Below, one piece after another: positions 1 to 7,020 of a DNA stretch of 7,986 bases (its first letter is position 1; each line of letters starts with the position of its first letter). A model generated the notes under the pieces. That model was not told the DNA's origin. It saw only the letters and a list, made by a program, of their open reading frames with translations, and searched no databases. Both the position numbers and the translations under genes were made by a program. Source of the stretch: Deltaproteobacteria bacterium (GTDB lineage: Bacteria; SAR324; NAC60-12). Location: NCBI GenBank assembly GCA_003541985.1, contig DPLM01000359.1, positions 1-7,986 of the forward strand, given 5' to 3'.

Positions 1-375
1 GAAAGTGAGGACGTCCTTGAAAGTGGAATTGAAATTTTCGCTCAACCTCCTGGTAAGAAATTACAGAATCTTAATCTGCTCTCCGGTGGGGAAAAAGCGC
101 TGACTGCCATCTCACTTGTCTTCGCAATCTTCTTGATCAAACCCAGCCCATTCTGTGTTCTAGACGAGGTTGATGCTCCCCTTGATGATGCTAATGTTAT
201 TAGGTTCAACCAACTCATCCGACGTCTAACGACTAATTCTCAATTTGTTATCATCACACACAATAAAAAAACGATGGAAATCGGCGATGCACTCTATGGA
301 GTTACGATGGATGAACCCGGGGTCTCCAAGACAGTATCTGTCCAGTTCAAAGAAGCAGAACGCCTTAGTGCCTAG
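1..375 (+). CDS. smc: Chromosome segregation ATPase SMC, C-terminal fragment
   Basis: The frame is open from the first base to a TAG stop and encodes the last 124 residues; the rest lies upstream of the window. SMC dimers, with ScpA/ScpB, organise and segregate the nucleoid, using an ABC-type ATPase head built from the N- and C-terminal ends. Visible here is the C-terminal half of that head: the ABC signature motif LSGGEKALT (fragment residues 27-35), the Walker B/D-loop segment FCVLDEVDAPLDDAN (51-65, with the catalytic Glu at 56), and the switch histidine in the FVIITHNKKTM segment (His87). The ending is of normal length for the family, so the 3' end looks intact. The TAG stop is followed at once by an in-frame TGA. 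The motif set could in principle belong to another SMC/RecN-like ATPase, but the ALDEVDAPLD-type Walker B followed by THNK is characteristic of SMC. Confidence 0.95.
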   Translation, partial: ESEDVLESGIEIFAQPPGKKLQNLNLLSGGEKALTAISLVFAIFLIKPSPFCVLDEVDAPLDDANVIRFNQLIRRLTTNSQFVIITHNKKTMEIGDALYGVTMDEPGVSKTVSVQFKEAERLSA

Positions 376-402
376 TGACTGGCTGAAAAAGAAGAAATTA
401 CT

Positions 403-864
403 GTGACTGTCGAAATCCAATGGGAAAATGATATTCAAACACCAGATTGGGCCACTGAATTGATAACGGTCATGGAGTTTCTTCTTTCTAAATTATTCGG
501 AAAAGAACGCACTGTTTCCGTCTACATCACTAACGCAGTTGAGATGCAAAAGATTAATGCTGAATATCGAGGAAAGAACAGCAGTACTGATGTACTCTCC
601 TGGTCATATTATGAACAAGACCAATCATCAGTGTATGTTGGAGATCTTGCTGTGAGTTGGGATGATGTTTGCCAGCAAGCAGACACTAATGGATGGGATT
701 CAAAGACTGAGATGATCAGAATATTGGTTCATGGCTGTTGCCATCTTTCTGGATTAGACCATGAGAAATCTAAAGATGAAGAGCTAGAAATGCTAGCCTT
801 GGAGGAACAATTACTGACACAGCTTGGCCTACCTGGTTTATACGTTAACTCTTCGCTCTCCTAG
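403..864 (+). CDS. ybeY: Endoribonuclease YbeY (16S rRNA maturation)
   Basis: The 153-residue product is a typical YbeY, a zinc-dependent RNase needed for 16S rRNA 3'-end processing and ribosome quality control in the cytoplasm. The diagnostic metal motif HGCCHLSGLDH gives the three zinc ligands His110, His114 and His120 (pattern H-x3-H-x5-H). The family block INAEYRGKNSSTDVLSW (residues 51-67, with the conserved Arg56) and GDLAVS (80-85) are also present. The start chosen is GTG at 403: the tandem stops TAG TGA (373-378) close the same frame upstream and no ATG lies between. Only a weak purine-rich stretch (GAAGAA, 391-396) precedes it. The gene starts 27 bp after smc, so the two are probably cotranscribed, and translation may partly depend on ribosomes finishing smc. 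Length and motifs are complete. Confidence 0.95.
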   Translation: MTVEIQWENDIQTPDWATELITVMEFLLSKLFGKERTVSVYITNAVEMQKINAEYRGKNSSTDVLSWSYYEQDQSSVYVGDLAVSWDDVCQQADTNGWDSKTEMIRILVHGCCHLSGLDHEKSKDEELEMLALEEQLLTQLGLPGLYVNSSLS

Positions 865-1017
865 AAACTTCATTTTCTGCGCTTTTCAGCAGGACTTTCA
901 TCGTTAACCTTGATAGATTTAGATGTTTTCTGTCCGTTACTTGTTCTTGAAAAGGCTCTTGGGCAACTTTGCGGTGCAGTTTTTAGAAATTGAAATTTTG
1001 TAGAGTGGAGGCTTGTT
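865..1017. other. Intergenic region between ybeY and acs
   Basis: This is 153 bp without a credible gene on either strand. A short imperfect hairpin (CTGC 877-880 with GCAG 889-892) lies just after ybeY but has only four pairs and no T-run. I see no convincing -35/-10 pair, although an acs promoter would be expected here. The only clear element is the ribosome binding site of acs at the 3' end. Confidence 0.6.
1005..1011 (+). promoter_or_regulatory. Strong Shine-Dalgarno site for acs
   Basis: GTGGAGG lies 6 nt upstream of the ATG at 1018. It is the strongest ribosome binding site in the window. An in-frame TGA at 991-993 closes the frame upstream and no other start codon lies between, so this site fixes the acs start. 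Confidence 0.8.
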
Positions 1018-2976
1018 ATGGCAGAGACGGGCGCAACAGAAATATATGATGTTCCACCCAACTTTAGGGATGCCCTGATTAATGAGGAACAATACCAACA
1101 AATGTATCAGGAATCTGTTGAGGATTCAGAGAGTTTTTGGGCCAAGCAAGCAGAACGAATGCATTGGTTCAAAAGGTGGGACAAGATAAAAGAAGTTGAT
1201 TTCAATACAGCGAGTATCAAGTGGTATTTGGGTGGGAAAATTAATGTTTCCTACAACTGTCTTGATAGGCATCTTGACAGTCCAAGAAAGAATCAGGCTG
1301 CTCTCATCTGGGAATCTGATGATCCTACAAAATGTCGTACATACACCTACCAGCAGCTTTATAGAGAAGTCTGCCGTTTTGCCAATGTATTGAAAAAACA
1401 TGGGGTTCAAAAAGGTGATCGGGTTGTCTTGTATATGCCTATGATTCCAGAACTCCCAATCGCAATGCTTGCTTGTACGAGAATCGGTGCGATCCATTCG
1501 ATTGTTTTTGGAGGATTTAGTGCTGATGCCTTAAGAAACCGAATTGACGATTGTGCACCTACAGCTGTGGTGACAGCAGATGGAGGTTTCCGAGGAAATA
1601 AAGCTGTCCCCCTGAAGAGAAACTGTGATCAGTCAATGGAGGGATTCAACTACATTAAGAGTTGCATCGTTGTTAATCACTCAGGCACTACTGTAGAGAT
1701 GAATTCCAATCGTGACCACTGGTGGCATACCGAGATCAATGGAACAGATATTTCTAGTGTCTGTCCTGCTGTAGAAATGGATTCCGAAGATCCTCTCTTC
1801 ATTCTTTATACATCTGGGTCTACGGGGAAACCAAAGGGAGTGATGCACACTACTGGTGGTTACATTACCTACGCTTCCATGACTCACAAATATGTTTTTG
1901 ACTACCGTGATGGAGAAACCTATTGGTGTACAGCAGATATTGGCTGGGTAACTGGCCACTCATACATCGTCTATGGCCCTCTCGCCAATGGTGCCAGTTC
2001 AGTGATGTATGAAGGTGTGCCGAACTATCCGGACTGGGGCCGTTTTTGGGATGTTGTCGAAAAACACCAAGTCAACATCTTCTACACTGCTCCAACAGCG
2101 ATTCGAGCCATAGCGAAGGAAGGTGATGATTTTGTGAATAAACGTGACCTCCGTTCATTGCGCTTGCTGGGTACTGTAGGAGAGCCTATTAATCCAGAAG
2201 CATGGCAATGGTATCATCGTGTCGTCGGAAAAGGGCGATGTCCAATTGTGGATACCTGGTGGCAGACAGAAACAGGTGGGATCTTAATTACCCCATTGCC
2301 AGGTGCTACGAAGTTAAAGCCTGGTTCCGCAACGAAGCCATTCTTCGGAATCCAGCCCGTGATTGTTGATCCTCAAACAGGAACTAAGCTGGAGAATGCA
2401 GCCGAAGGAGCTCTCTGTATCAAGGATTCATGGCCTGGACAAATGCGTGGTGTTTATGGAGATTCTGAGCGTTTCTTCAATACCTACTTTATCCAATATA
2501 GGGGGATGTACTTCACAGGGGATGGAGTAAGGCGTGACGAAGACGGCTACTATTGGATTACTGGCCGCATTGATGACGTGATTAATGTTTCTGGTCACAG
2601 AATGGGGACAGCGGAAGTAGAATCCGCTCTTGTACTACATCATGATGTAGCAGAAGCAGCTGTTGTGGGCTTTCCACATGAAATCAAAGGGCAGGGTATT
2701 TACGCCTACGTTACTCTCAACAGTGGAGTTGAGACGACTGATACTCTACGGACTGATTTGGTCAAGCTGGTCCGCAAGGAAATTGGCCCAATTGCAACGA
2801 TTGATGCGATCCAATGGGCTCCCGGCCTTCCCAAGACCAGAAGTGGCAAGATTATGAGGAGAATTCTACGTAAAATTGCTGAAAATCAAGTCTCCAGTAT
2901 TGGTGACACCTCCACTCTCGCAGATCCCTCAGTTGTAGAAAACCTGATTGAGAATCGAGTTTCTACAGAAAAATAA
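1018..2976 (+). CDS. acs: Acetyl-CoA synthetase (AMP-forming)
   Basis: The 652-residue product matches the usual length of bacterial Acs. It activates acetate with ATP to acetyl-AMP, then forms acetyl-CoA, in the cytoplasm. The ATP/AMP motif YTSGSTGKPKG is at 264-274. The segment GWVTGHSY (309-316), LLGTVGEP (383-390) and DTWWQTETGG (412-421) build the acyl pocket; the second Trp, W415, lines up with the pocket-closing Trp of Salmonella Acs, which favours acetate over longer acids. The hinge segment GRIDDVINVSGHR is at 516-528. The C-terminal KTRSGKIMRR contains the catalytic Lys611, the residue acetylated by Pat-type enzymes in related proteins, so post-translational control is possible. Propionyl-CoA synthetase is the main alternative, and the Trp argues against it. 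The gene lies directly upstream of the PHB genes, which use its product, but a terminator-like hairpin separates them. Confidence 0.95.
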   Translation: MAETGATEIYDVPPNFRDALINEEQYQQMYQESVEDSESFWAKQAERMHWFKRWDKIKEVDFNTASIKWYLGGKINVSYNCLDRHLDSPRKNQAALIWESDDPTKCRTYTYQQLYREVCRFANVLKKHGVQKGDRVVLYMPMIPELPIAMLACTRIGAIHSIVFGGFSADALRNRIDDCAPTAVVTADGGFRGNKAVPLKRNCDQSMEGFNYIKSCIVVNHSGTTVEMNSNRDHWWHTEINGTDISSVCPAVEMDSEDPLFILYTSGSTGKPKGVMHTTGGYITYASMTHKYVFDYRDGETYWCTADIGWVTGHSYIVYGPLANGASSVMYEGVPNYPDWGRFWDVVEKHQVNIFYTAPTAIRAIAKEGDDFVNKRDLRSLRLLGTVGEPINPEAWQWYHRVVGKGRCPIVDTWWQTETGGILITPLPGATKLKPGSATKPFFGIQPVIVDPQTGTKLENAAEGALCIKDSWPGQMRGVYGDSERFFNTYFIQYRGMYFTGDGVRRDEDGYYWITGRIDDVINVSGHRMGTAEVESALVLHHDVAEAAVVGFPHEIKGQGIYAYVTLNSGVETTDTLRTDLVKLVRKEIGPIATIDAIQWAPGLPKTRSGKIMRRILRKIAENQVSSIGDTSTLADPSVVENLIENRVSTEK

Positions 2977-3011
2977 TAGAATTGCAGCTTTAGTTGCTTT
3001 CTATTATTTTT
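2969..3011 (+). terminator. Probable intrinsic terminator of acs, overlapping the stop codon
   Basis: The arms AAAAATAATAGAA (2969-2981) and TTCTATTATTTTT (2999-3011) are perfect complements over 13 bp. Inside them a second short stem pairs GCAGC (2984-2988) with GTTGC (2993-2997), with one G-U pair, around a TTTA loop. The upstream A-rich and downstream T-rich flanks give the usual A-tail/U-tail form of an intrinsic terminator. The stem is AT-rich, so it may be leaky. The acs stop TAA (2974-2976) lies inside the 5' arm, so a ribosome finishing acs would cover part of the hairpin. Confidence 0.65.
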
Positions 3012-3031
3012 GTTGTTATTTCCTTCCTTTC

Positions 3032-3054
3032 TACGTCTCTTTTAGGGAGACGTA
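3032..3054. repeat. Perfect 8-bp inverted repeat in the phaA leader
   Basis: TACGTCTC (3032-3039) and GAGACGTA (3047-3054) are perfect complements separated by 7 nt (TTTTAGG). No T-run follows on either strand, so it does not look like an intrinsic terminator. It lies between the acs terminator and the phaA ribosome binding site. A dyad of this size could be an operator for a dimeric regulator or a stem in the phaA 5' leader; the sequence does not decide between these. Confidence 0.5.
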
Positions 3055-3080
3055 TCCCGAACCAGCCTGAATTCAAGTCT

Positions 3081-3085
3081 AGGAG
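3081..3085 (+). promoter_or_regulatory. Shine-Dalgarno site for phaA
   Basis: AGGAG lies 6 nt before the ATG at 3092, the ideal distance. It supports this start and suggests efficient, independent translation of the thiolase. Confidence 0.75.
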
Positions 3086-3091
3086 AATTAC

Positions 3092-4273
3092 ATGGAGGAG
3101 AATGTAGTAATTGTCGCCGCCGCAAGAACGGCAATTGGTAGTTTCAACGGTAGACTTGCTGGAATCAGTGCTGCTGACTTGGGAGCGATTGTGATTCGTG
3201 ATCTCTTGAAAAAGACAAACCTTGCTCCAGAAGCCATTGATGAAGTTATTCTTGGTCAAGTACTAACGGCCAGTATGGGCCAAAATCCAGCTCGTCAAAC
3301 TGTGATCAAAGCTGGATTACCACAGACAACACCTGCTTTGACAATTAACAAAGTTTGTGGGAGCGGCTTGAAAGCAGTCCACTTGGCTGCACAAGCAATC
3401 AAGTGTGGAGATGCTAATGTTATTATTGCTGGAGGCCAAGAAAATATGAGCCAAGCTCCACACGCTCTACCTAACTCAAGAAATGGTCAGCGGATGGGTG
3501 ATTGGCAAATGACGGATACATTGGTCAAAGACGGACTTTGGTGCGCATTTAACGACTACCACATGGGAATCACTGCAGAAAATGTCGCAGATCATTATGG
3601 AATCAGTAGAGGTGAGCAGGATACGTTCGCATTGCGGTCTCAAAATTTTGCTGAAGAAGCACAAGCTACTGGTCGATTTCAAGAAGAGATTGTTCCTGTA
3701 AAAATTCCTCAGCGAAAAGGAAATCCGATTATTTTCCAGGACGACGAATTCATTCGCAAGGGAGCTACTATTGAAAGCATCCAAAAAGTTCGACCAGCTT
3801 TTAAAAAAGATGGTTCTGTTACGGCTGCTAATGCTTCGGGAATTAATGACGGTGCAGCCGCAGTAGTTGTAATGTCGGCTAGTAAAGCTAAGGAACTTGG
3901 ACAAACTCCCCTAGCAACTGTAAAAGCCTATGCTAGCGCAGGAGTTGACCCAGCAATCATGGGAACTGGTCCAGTTCCATCCACAAAAAAGTGTCTTGAG
4001 AAGGCTGGTTGGACAATTGATGACTTAGATTTGATTGAAGCAAACGAGGCTTTTGCCGCACAAGCATTGGGAGTTGCCAAAGAACTCAGTTGGGATGATA
4101 GTAAAGTTAATGTAAATGGAGGTGCTATTGCTATTGGACATCCGATTGGTGCTTCAGGTTGCAGAGTATTGGTTACACTAATTCACGAAATGAACCGTCG
4201 AGACGCCAAAAAAGGATTAGCGACCTTGTGTATTGGAGGGGGCCTTGGCGTCGCAATAGCAGTAGAACGCTAA
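3092..4273 (+). CDS. phaA: Acetyl-CoA acetyltransferase (biosynthetic thiolase)
   Basis: The 393-residue product is a full-length thiolase of the PhaA/AtoB type. It condenses two acetyl-CoA to acetoacetyl-CoA, the first step of polyhydroxybutyrate synthesis, in the cytoplasm. The acyl-accepting Cys89 sits in NKVCGSGLKA, Asn318 in EANEAFAAQ, His350 in GGAIAIGHPIGASG, and the proton-relay Cys380 in CIGGGLGVA. These correspond within two residues to Cys89/Asn316/His348/Cys378 of the Zoogloea enzyme. The substrate-loop segment FNDYHMGITAENVA (153-166) is present; Cys151 just before it occupies a position where I would expect Asp in many relatives. The gene has its own good ribosome binding site and is followed after 58 bp by the reductase, so it probably opens a phaA-reductase-phaC operon. 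A degradative role (AtoB-like) is possible by sequence alone; the neighbours favour PHB synthesis. Confidence 0.93.
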   Translation: MEENVVIVAAARTAIGSFNGRLAGISAADLGAIVIRDLLKKTNLAPEAIDEVILGQVLTASMGQNPARQTVIKAGLPQTTPALTINKVCGSGLKAVHLAAQAIKCGDANVIIAGGQENMSQAPHALPNSRNGQRMGDWQMTDTLVKDGLWCAFNDYHMGITAENVADHYGISRGEQDTFALRSQNFAEEAQATGRFQEEIVPVKIPQRKGNPIIFQDDEFIRKGATIESIQKVRPAFKKDGSVTAANASGINDGAAAVVVMSASKAKELGQTPLATVKAYASAGVDPAIMGTGPVPSTKKCLEKAGWTIDDLDLIEANEAFAAQALGVAKELSWDDSKVNVNGGAIAIGHPIGASGCRVLVTLIHEMNRRDAKKGLATLCIGGGLGVAIAVER

Positions 4274-4331
4274 ACAAACTTCAAAAGAAAATTGAGATTG
4301 ATCAAAAGAGCTAATTTAAAGACAAGGTTGT

Positions 4332-5120
4332 ATGAATCTAGAACGGAAAGTCATTGTAATTACAGGTGGTGGACGTGGCTTAGGACGCGCATTTGCTTCA
4401 GAACTTACAGACAAAGGAGCAAATTTAGCTCTTGTTGACTTAAACAAAGATGATTTAAATACCACGAAAGAAATTGCCTTTAGAAAAGGAGTTGAAGTTA
4501 AAACCTACGTCACTAATGTAACCAAAGAAGATGAGGTCATATCTCTTTTTAATCAAATCATAAAAGATTTTGGTCAAGTTGATGGGCTCATAAACAATGC
4601 TGGGATCACACGGGACGAACTCATTGTTCGTAAGAAAAAAATCAAAGATAACGCTGGTAACCTCATTGGTGACGAGATTCAAAAGATGTCCTTACTAAAT
4701 TGGCAATTAGTCATTGACGTGAACCTAACAGGAGTTTTCCTGTGCGCCCGTGAGTTCTTTGAAAAGCAACTTCAATTGGCTAGCAAAGGTGTTTGCATCA
4801 ACATTTCCAGTATCTCAAGAAATGGGAATATGGGCCAAACTAATTACACAGCAACAAAAGCTGGTGTAGCTGAAATGACGGTAACATGGGCCAAGGAAAT
4901 GGCTCAACATGGAGTACGTTGCGCAGCGATCGCCCCAGGTTACATCAACACAGAAATGGTTGCTGCGATCCGTGAAGACGTTAAACAGAAAATCATCGAT
5001 CAAGTTCCAATCCGTAGACTTGGTGAACCCGCAGAAATCGCAAGAACTGCTGTATTCATTCTAGAAAATGATTACATCACCGGTAGGGTCATTGAAGTTG
5101 ATGGTGGATTAAGAATTTGA
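4332..5120 (+). CDS. SDR-family reductase, probable acetoacetyl-CoA reductase (PhaB role)
   Basis: This is a 262-residue classical short-chain dehydrogenase/reductase. The dinucleotide motif TGGGRGLG is at 11-18, NNAG at 88-91, the structural Asn at 131 (NLTG), the catalytic Ser at 159/160, and Tyr172 and Lys176 in NYTATKAG. The ending TGRVIEVDGGLRI is typical of FabG/PhaB relatives. Its place between thiolase and PHA synthase suggests that it reduces acetoacetyl-CoA to 3-hydroxybutyryl-CoA. It is longer than canonical PhaB (about 246 residues): roughly 18 extra residues, rich in Lys, lie at about 96-117 between NNAGITRD and the MSLLNWQLVIDVN segment. Asp36 at the end of beta-2 usually marks NAD(H) use, while Arg15 in the glycine motif can favour NADP(H), so the cofactor is open. 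A 3-oxoacyl-ACP reductase (FabG) role is the main alternative. The ATG follows a modest AAGG site (4324-4327). Confidence 0.85.
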   Translation: MNLERKVIVITGGGRGLGRAFASELTDKGANLALVDLNKDDLNTTKEIAFRKGVEVKTYVTNVTKEDEVISLFNQIIKDFGQVDGLINNAGITRDELIVRKKKIKDNAGNLIGDEIQKMSLLNWQLVIDVNLTGVFLCAREFFEKQLQLASKGVCINISSISRNGNMGQTNYTATKAGVAEMTVTWAKEMAQHGVRCAAIAPGYINTEMVAAIREDVKQKIIDQVPIRRLGEPAEIARTAVFILENDYITGRVIEVDGGLRI

Positions 5121-5213
5121 TTTCCATAAATAAAAAATTTTTACACTCTTAACCAAATCGAGAGTAGAGAAATAAAGCATTACAGCCAAGCAATTCAAGA
5201 TAGGATCTGCTCG
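5121..5213. other. Intergenic region between the reductase gene and phaC
   Basis: This is 93 bp with an A6T5 tract (5132-5142) overlapping a TTTACA hexamer (5140-5145) that resembles a -35 box. No good -10 box follows at 16-18 bp, so an internal promoter for phaC is possible but not supported. No terminator-like hairpin is visible, so read-through from the reductase gene into phaC is likely. AGGA at 5202-5205 is the phaC ribosome binding site, 8 nt from its ATG. Confidence 0.4.
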
Positions 5214-6944
5214 ATGAATACTCAGACTCAAGGGATAAATCAGGAAGAAATGCAGGAATTTTTTGGAAGTATGATTTCTAAGATGAACGAGCAAGGCTCT
5301 GATGTGGATCCGTTCGGAGCACTGAAATCCTTAAACCAAGTTGCCGAAGCTTGGGCGAAAAATCCTCAAGAACTGAATCAGTCCATGCAGAATTGGAGTC
5401 AGAAGATCAGCGAAGCAAATATGAGAGTTTGGGAAGATTTCGTAAACAAATCCAAAGCATCTGTTGAGAAAGGGGAGTTCGGTAAAATTCCAAAACTTGA
5501 AGAGTTACCTCATTTCAAATGGATCGAGGAATACTACAGGCTTTACGCTGAATTCCTCCAAGAAAGCATTCAGAAGACACCTCATGTCTCAGATCGGACG
5601 AAAGACAAGGCCAGGTTCTGGACAGAACAAATGGTAAGTGCGATATCTCCAAATAATTATTTCTGGACCAATCCAGGAGCTATCCGTGAATTCATTGATA
5701 CAGAAGGGAAAAGTCTAGTCAAAGGATTTGAAAATTGGGTGAAAGACTTCCAAGATCAAATGCCACAAATGGTAGACAAGTCACCTTTTGAAGTCGGTAA
5801 AAATTTGGCAAACACTCCTGGTAAGGTAGTTTATAGAAATGACCTAATGGAATTAATCCAGTATGAAGCTAAAACTGATCAAGTACACCAGATTCCAGTA
5901 CTGATAACCCCACCCTGGATCAACAAGTTCTATATTCTTGACCTAAACGAGAAAAAGAGCTTTGTCAGATATCTAGTGAACAATGGCTTCACAGTTTTCA
6001 TGATTAGTTGGAAGAACCCAACGACAGAACTACGTAACACAAGTCTTGATGAATATATGTTAATGGGACCTGTTAAAGGAATGACCGTTGTCCAAGAAAT
6101 CACTGGAGCAGAAAATATCCACGCCGTGGGATACTGTGTTGGAGGCTCTTTATTAGCAACCACAATGGGCTGGCTGAACAGCGCACAAAAAAAAGTCAAG
6201 AATCTTTTTACAAGTTTTACGCTATTGACTACTTTGGTAGATTTCTCTAAACCCGGAGATCTTGGGCTCTTCGTAGATGAAGACTCAATGAAATTCATTG
6301 AGAAGATGATGGCTGAGAAAGGCTATTTGGACGGCAAGCAGATGAGTAATACTTATCGAATGATGAAAGCAGATGGGCTGATTTGGAATTACGTGGTAAA
6401 TAACTATCTTTATGGCAAAACTCCTCCTCCAATTGATATGCTTTTCTGGAATGAAGATTTCACGAGACTACCAGAAAAAGCTCACTCCTTTTACTTGCGA
6501 GAGTTCTATATCAACAACCATCTATGCCAAGGCAAACTAGAATTAGCAGGTCAGAAAATCAATCTTGGCGCAATCAATCAACCGCTGTATTCAGTTGCGG
6601 CTGAAAAAGATCACATTACCCCATGGGATCAGGTATTTAAAACGGGACTCAATACAAGTGGACAAGTACGTTTTGCCTTATCAACATCTGGTCACATCGC
6701 TGGAGTTGTTAATCCCCCTCTCAATCCTCCCAAACGAGCTTATTGGGCTGGGCCTGTCACTGAAACCGATTTAGATCCAATAATTTGGAAAAAAAATATC
6801 CAACAAATTTCAGGAAGCTGGTGGCAAGATTGGGTTCCTTGGCTGCAAGGTCAATGTGATGATAAAGCAGATGTACCTAGGATGGGCAGTAAAAGGTATA
6901 AGTTACTTGGAGATGCCCCTGGTTCATACGTAAAAGAGAAGTGA
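5214..6944 (+). CDS. phaC: Class I poly(3-hydroxyalkanoate) synthase
   Basis: The 576-residue product is a complete class I PHA synthase. It polymerises 3-hydroxybutyryl-CoA (short-chain substrates) at the surface of PHB granules, releasing CoA. Residues 1 to about 200 form the variable helical N-terminal domain, and the alpha/beta-hydrolase catalytic domain follows. The lipase-like box GYCVGG (306-311) holds the nucleophile Cys308. Asp466 (in AAEKDHITPW) and His494 (in TSGHIAGVVNPP) complete the triad; their 28-residue spacing equals that of Asp480/His508 in the Ralstonia enzyme. The family segments PPWINKFYILDL (233-244) and GSWWQDWVPWL (534-544) are present, as is the C-terminal APGSYVKEK. 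Length, the N-terminal domain and the absence of a phaE neighbour argue against class III. The start ATG follows AGGA by 8 nt. It is the last gene of the PHB cluster. Confidence 0.95.
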   Translation: MNTQTQGINQEEMQEFFGSMISKMNEQGSDVDPFGALKSLNQVAEAWAKNPQELNQSMQNWSQKISEANMRVWEDFVNKSKASVEKGEFGKIPKLEELPHFKWIEEYYRLYAEFLQESIQKTPHVSDRTKDKARFWTEQMVSAISPNNYFWTNPGAIREFIDTEGKSLVKGFENWVKDFQDQMPQMVDKSPFEVGKNLANTPGKVVYRNDLMELIQYEAKTDQVHQIPVLITPPWINKFYILDLNEKKSFVRYLVNNGFTVFMISWKNPTTELRNTSLDEYMLMGPVKGMTVVQEITGAENIHAVGYCVGGSLLATTMGWLNSAQKKVKNLFTSFTLLTTLVDFSKPGDLGLFVDEDSMKFIEKMMAEKGYLDGKQMSNTYRMMKADGLIWNYVVNNYLYGKTPPPIDMLFWNEDFTRLPEKAHSFYLREFYINNHLCQGKLELAGQKINLGAINQPLYSVAAEKDHITPWDQVFKTGLNTSGQVRFALSTSGHIAGVVNPPLNPPKRAYWAGPVTETDLDPIIWKKNIQQISGSWWQDWVPWLQGQCDDKADVPRMGSKRYKLLGDAPGSYVKEK

Positions 6945-6959
6945 TCAAATCATCATCGA

Positions 6960-6986
6960 GGACCAATTTCTTGTTTGAATTGGTCC
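6960..6986. repeat. Perfect 9-bp hairpin downstream of phaC
   Basis: GGACCAATT (6960-6968) pairs perfectly with AATTGGTCC (6978-6986) around a 9-nt loop, TCTTGTTTG. It starts 15 bp after the phaC stop, where a terminator would be expected, but the following bases (CTGTGACTAG) contain no T-run. It may be a terminator lacking a U-tail, a stem protecting the phaC mRNA 3' end, or a binding site. It is the only structured element in the 76-bp gap before the next gene. Confidence 0.5.
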
Positions 6987-7020
6987 CTGTGACTAGTACC
7001 AAATGTTTAATTGAGCAACC

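Noticed and set aside
877..892. Possible terminator after ybeY (CTGC/GCAG hairpin)
   Set aside because: It has only four base pairs with an 8-nt loop and no following T-run; this is expected by chance.
870..1061. Minus-strand open frame of 63 codons covering the ybeY-acs gap
   Set aside because: It runs into the acs coding start on the opposite strand, has no recognisable domain and is short enough to be chance.
1126..1497. Minus-strand open frame of 123 codons inside acs
   Set aside because: It is fully contained in a well-conserved gene on the other strand and shows no motif.
3476..3904. Minus-strand open frame of 142 codons inside phaA
   Set aside because: It lies wholly within a thiolase gene whose catalytic residues are all present; the low-complexity Ser/Phe-rich translation is typical of an antisense shadow.
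5145..5165. Inverted repeat ACTCT/AGAGT upstream of phaC
   Set aside because: It has only five pairs with an 11-nt spacer and no conserved regulator pattern that I recognise.
5140..5176. Possible phaC promoter (TTTACA with a downstream AT-rich hexamer)
   Set aside because: The -35-like box is reasonable, but no TATAAT-like box occurs at 16-18 bp; the nearest candidates are poor matches or badly spaced.
5198..5208. Small hairpin AGAT-AGG-ATCT around the phaC Shine-Dalgarno site
   Set aside because: A 4-bp, mostly AT stem with a 3-nt loop is too weak to argue for translational control.
5214..6944. Class III (PhaC-PhaE) PHA synthase
   Set aside because: The product is 576 residues with a full N-terminal domain, and no phaE-like gene is adjacent; class I fits better.
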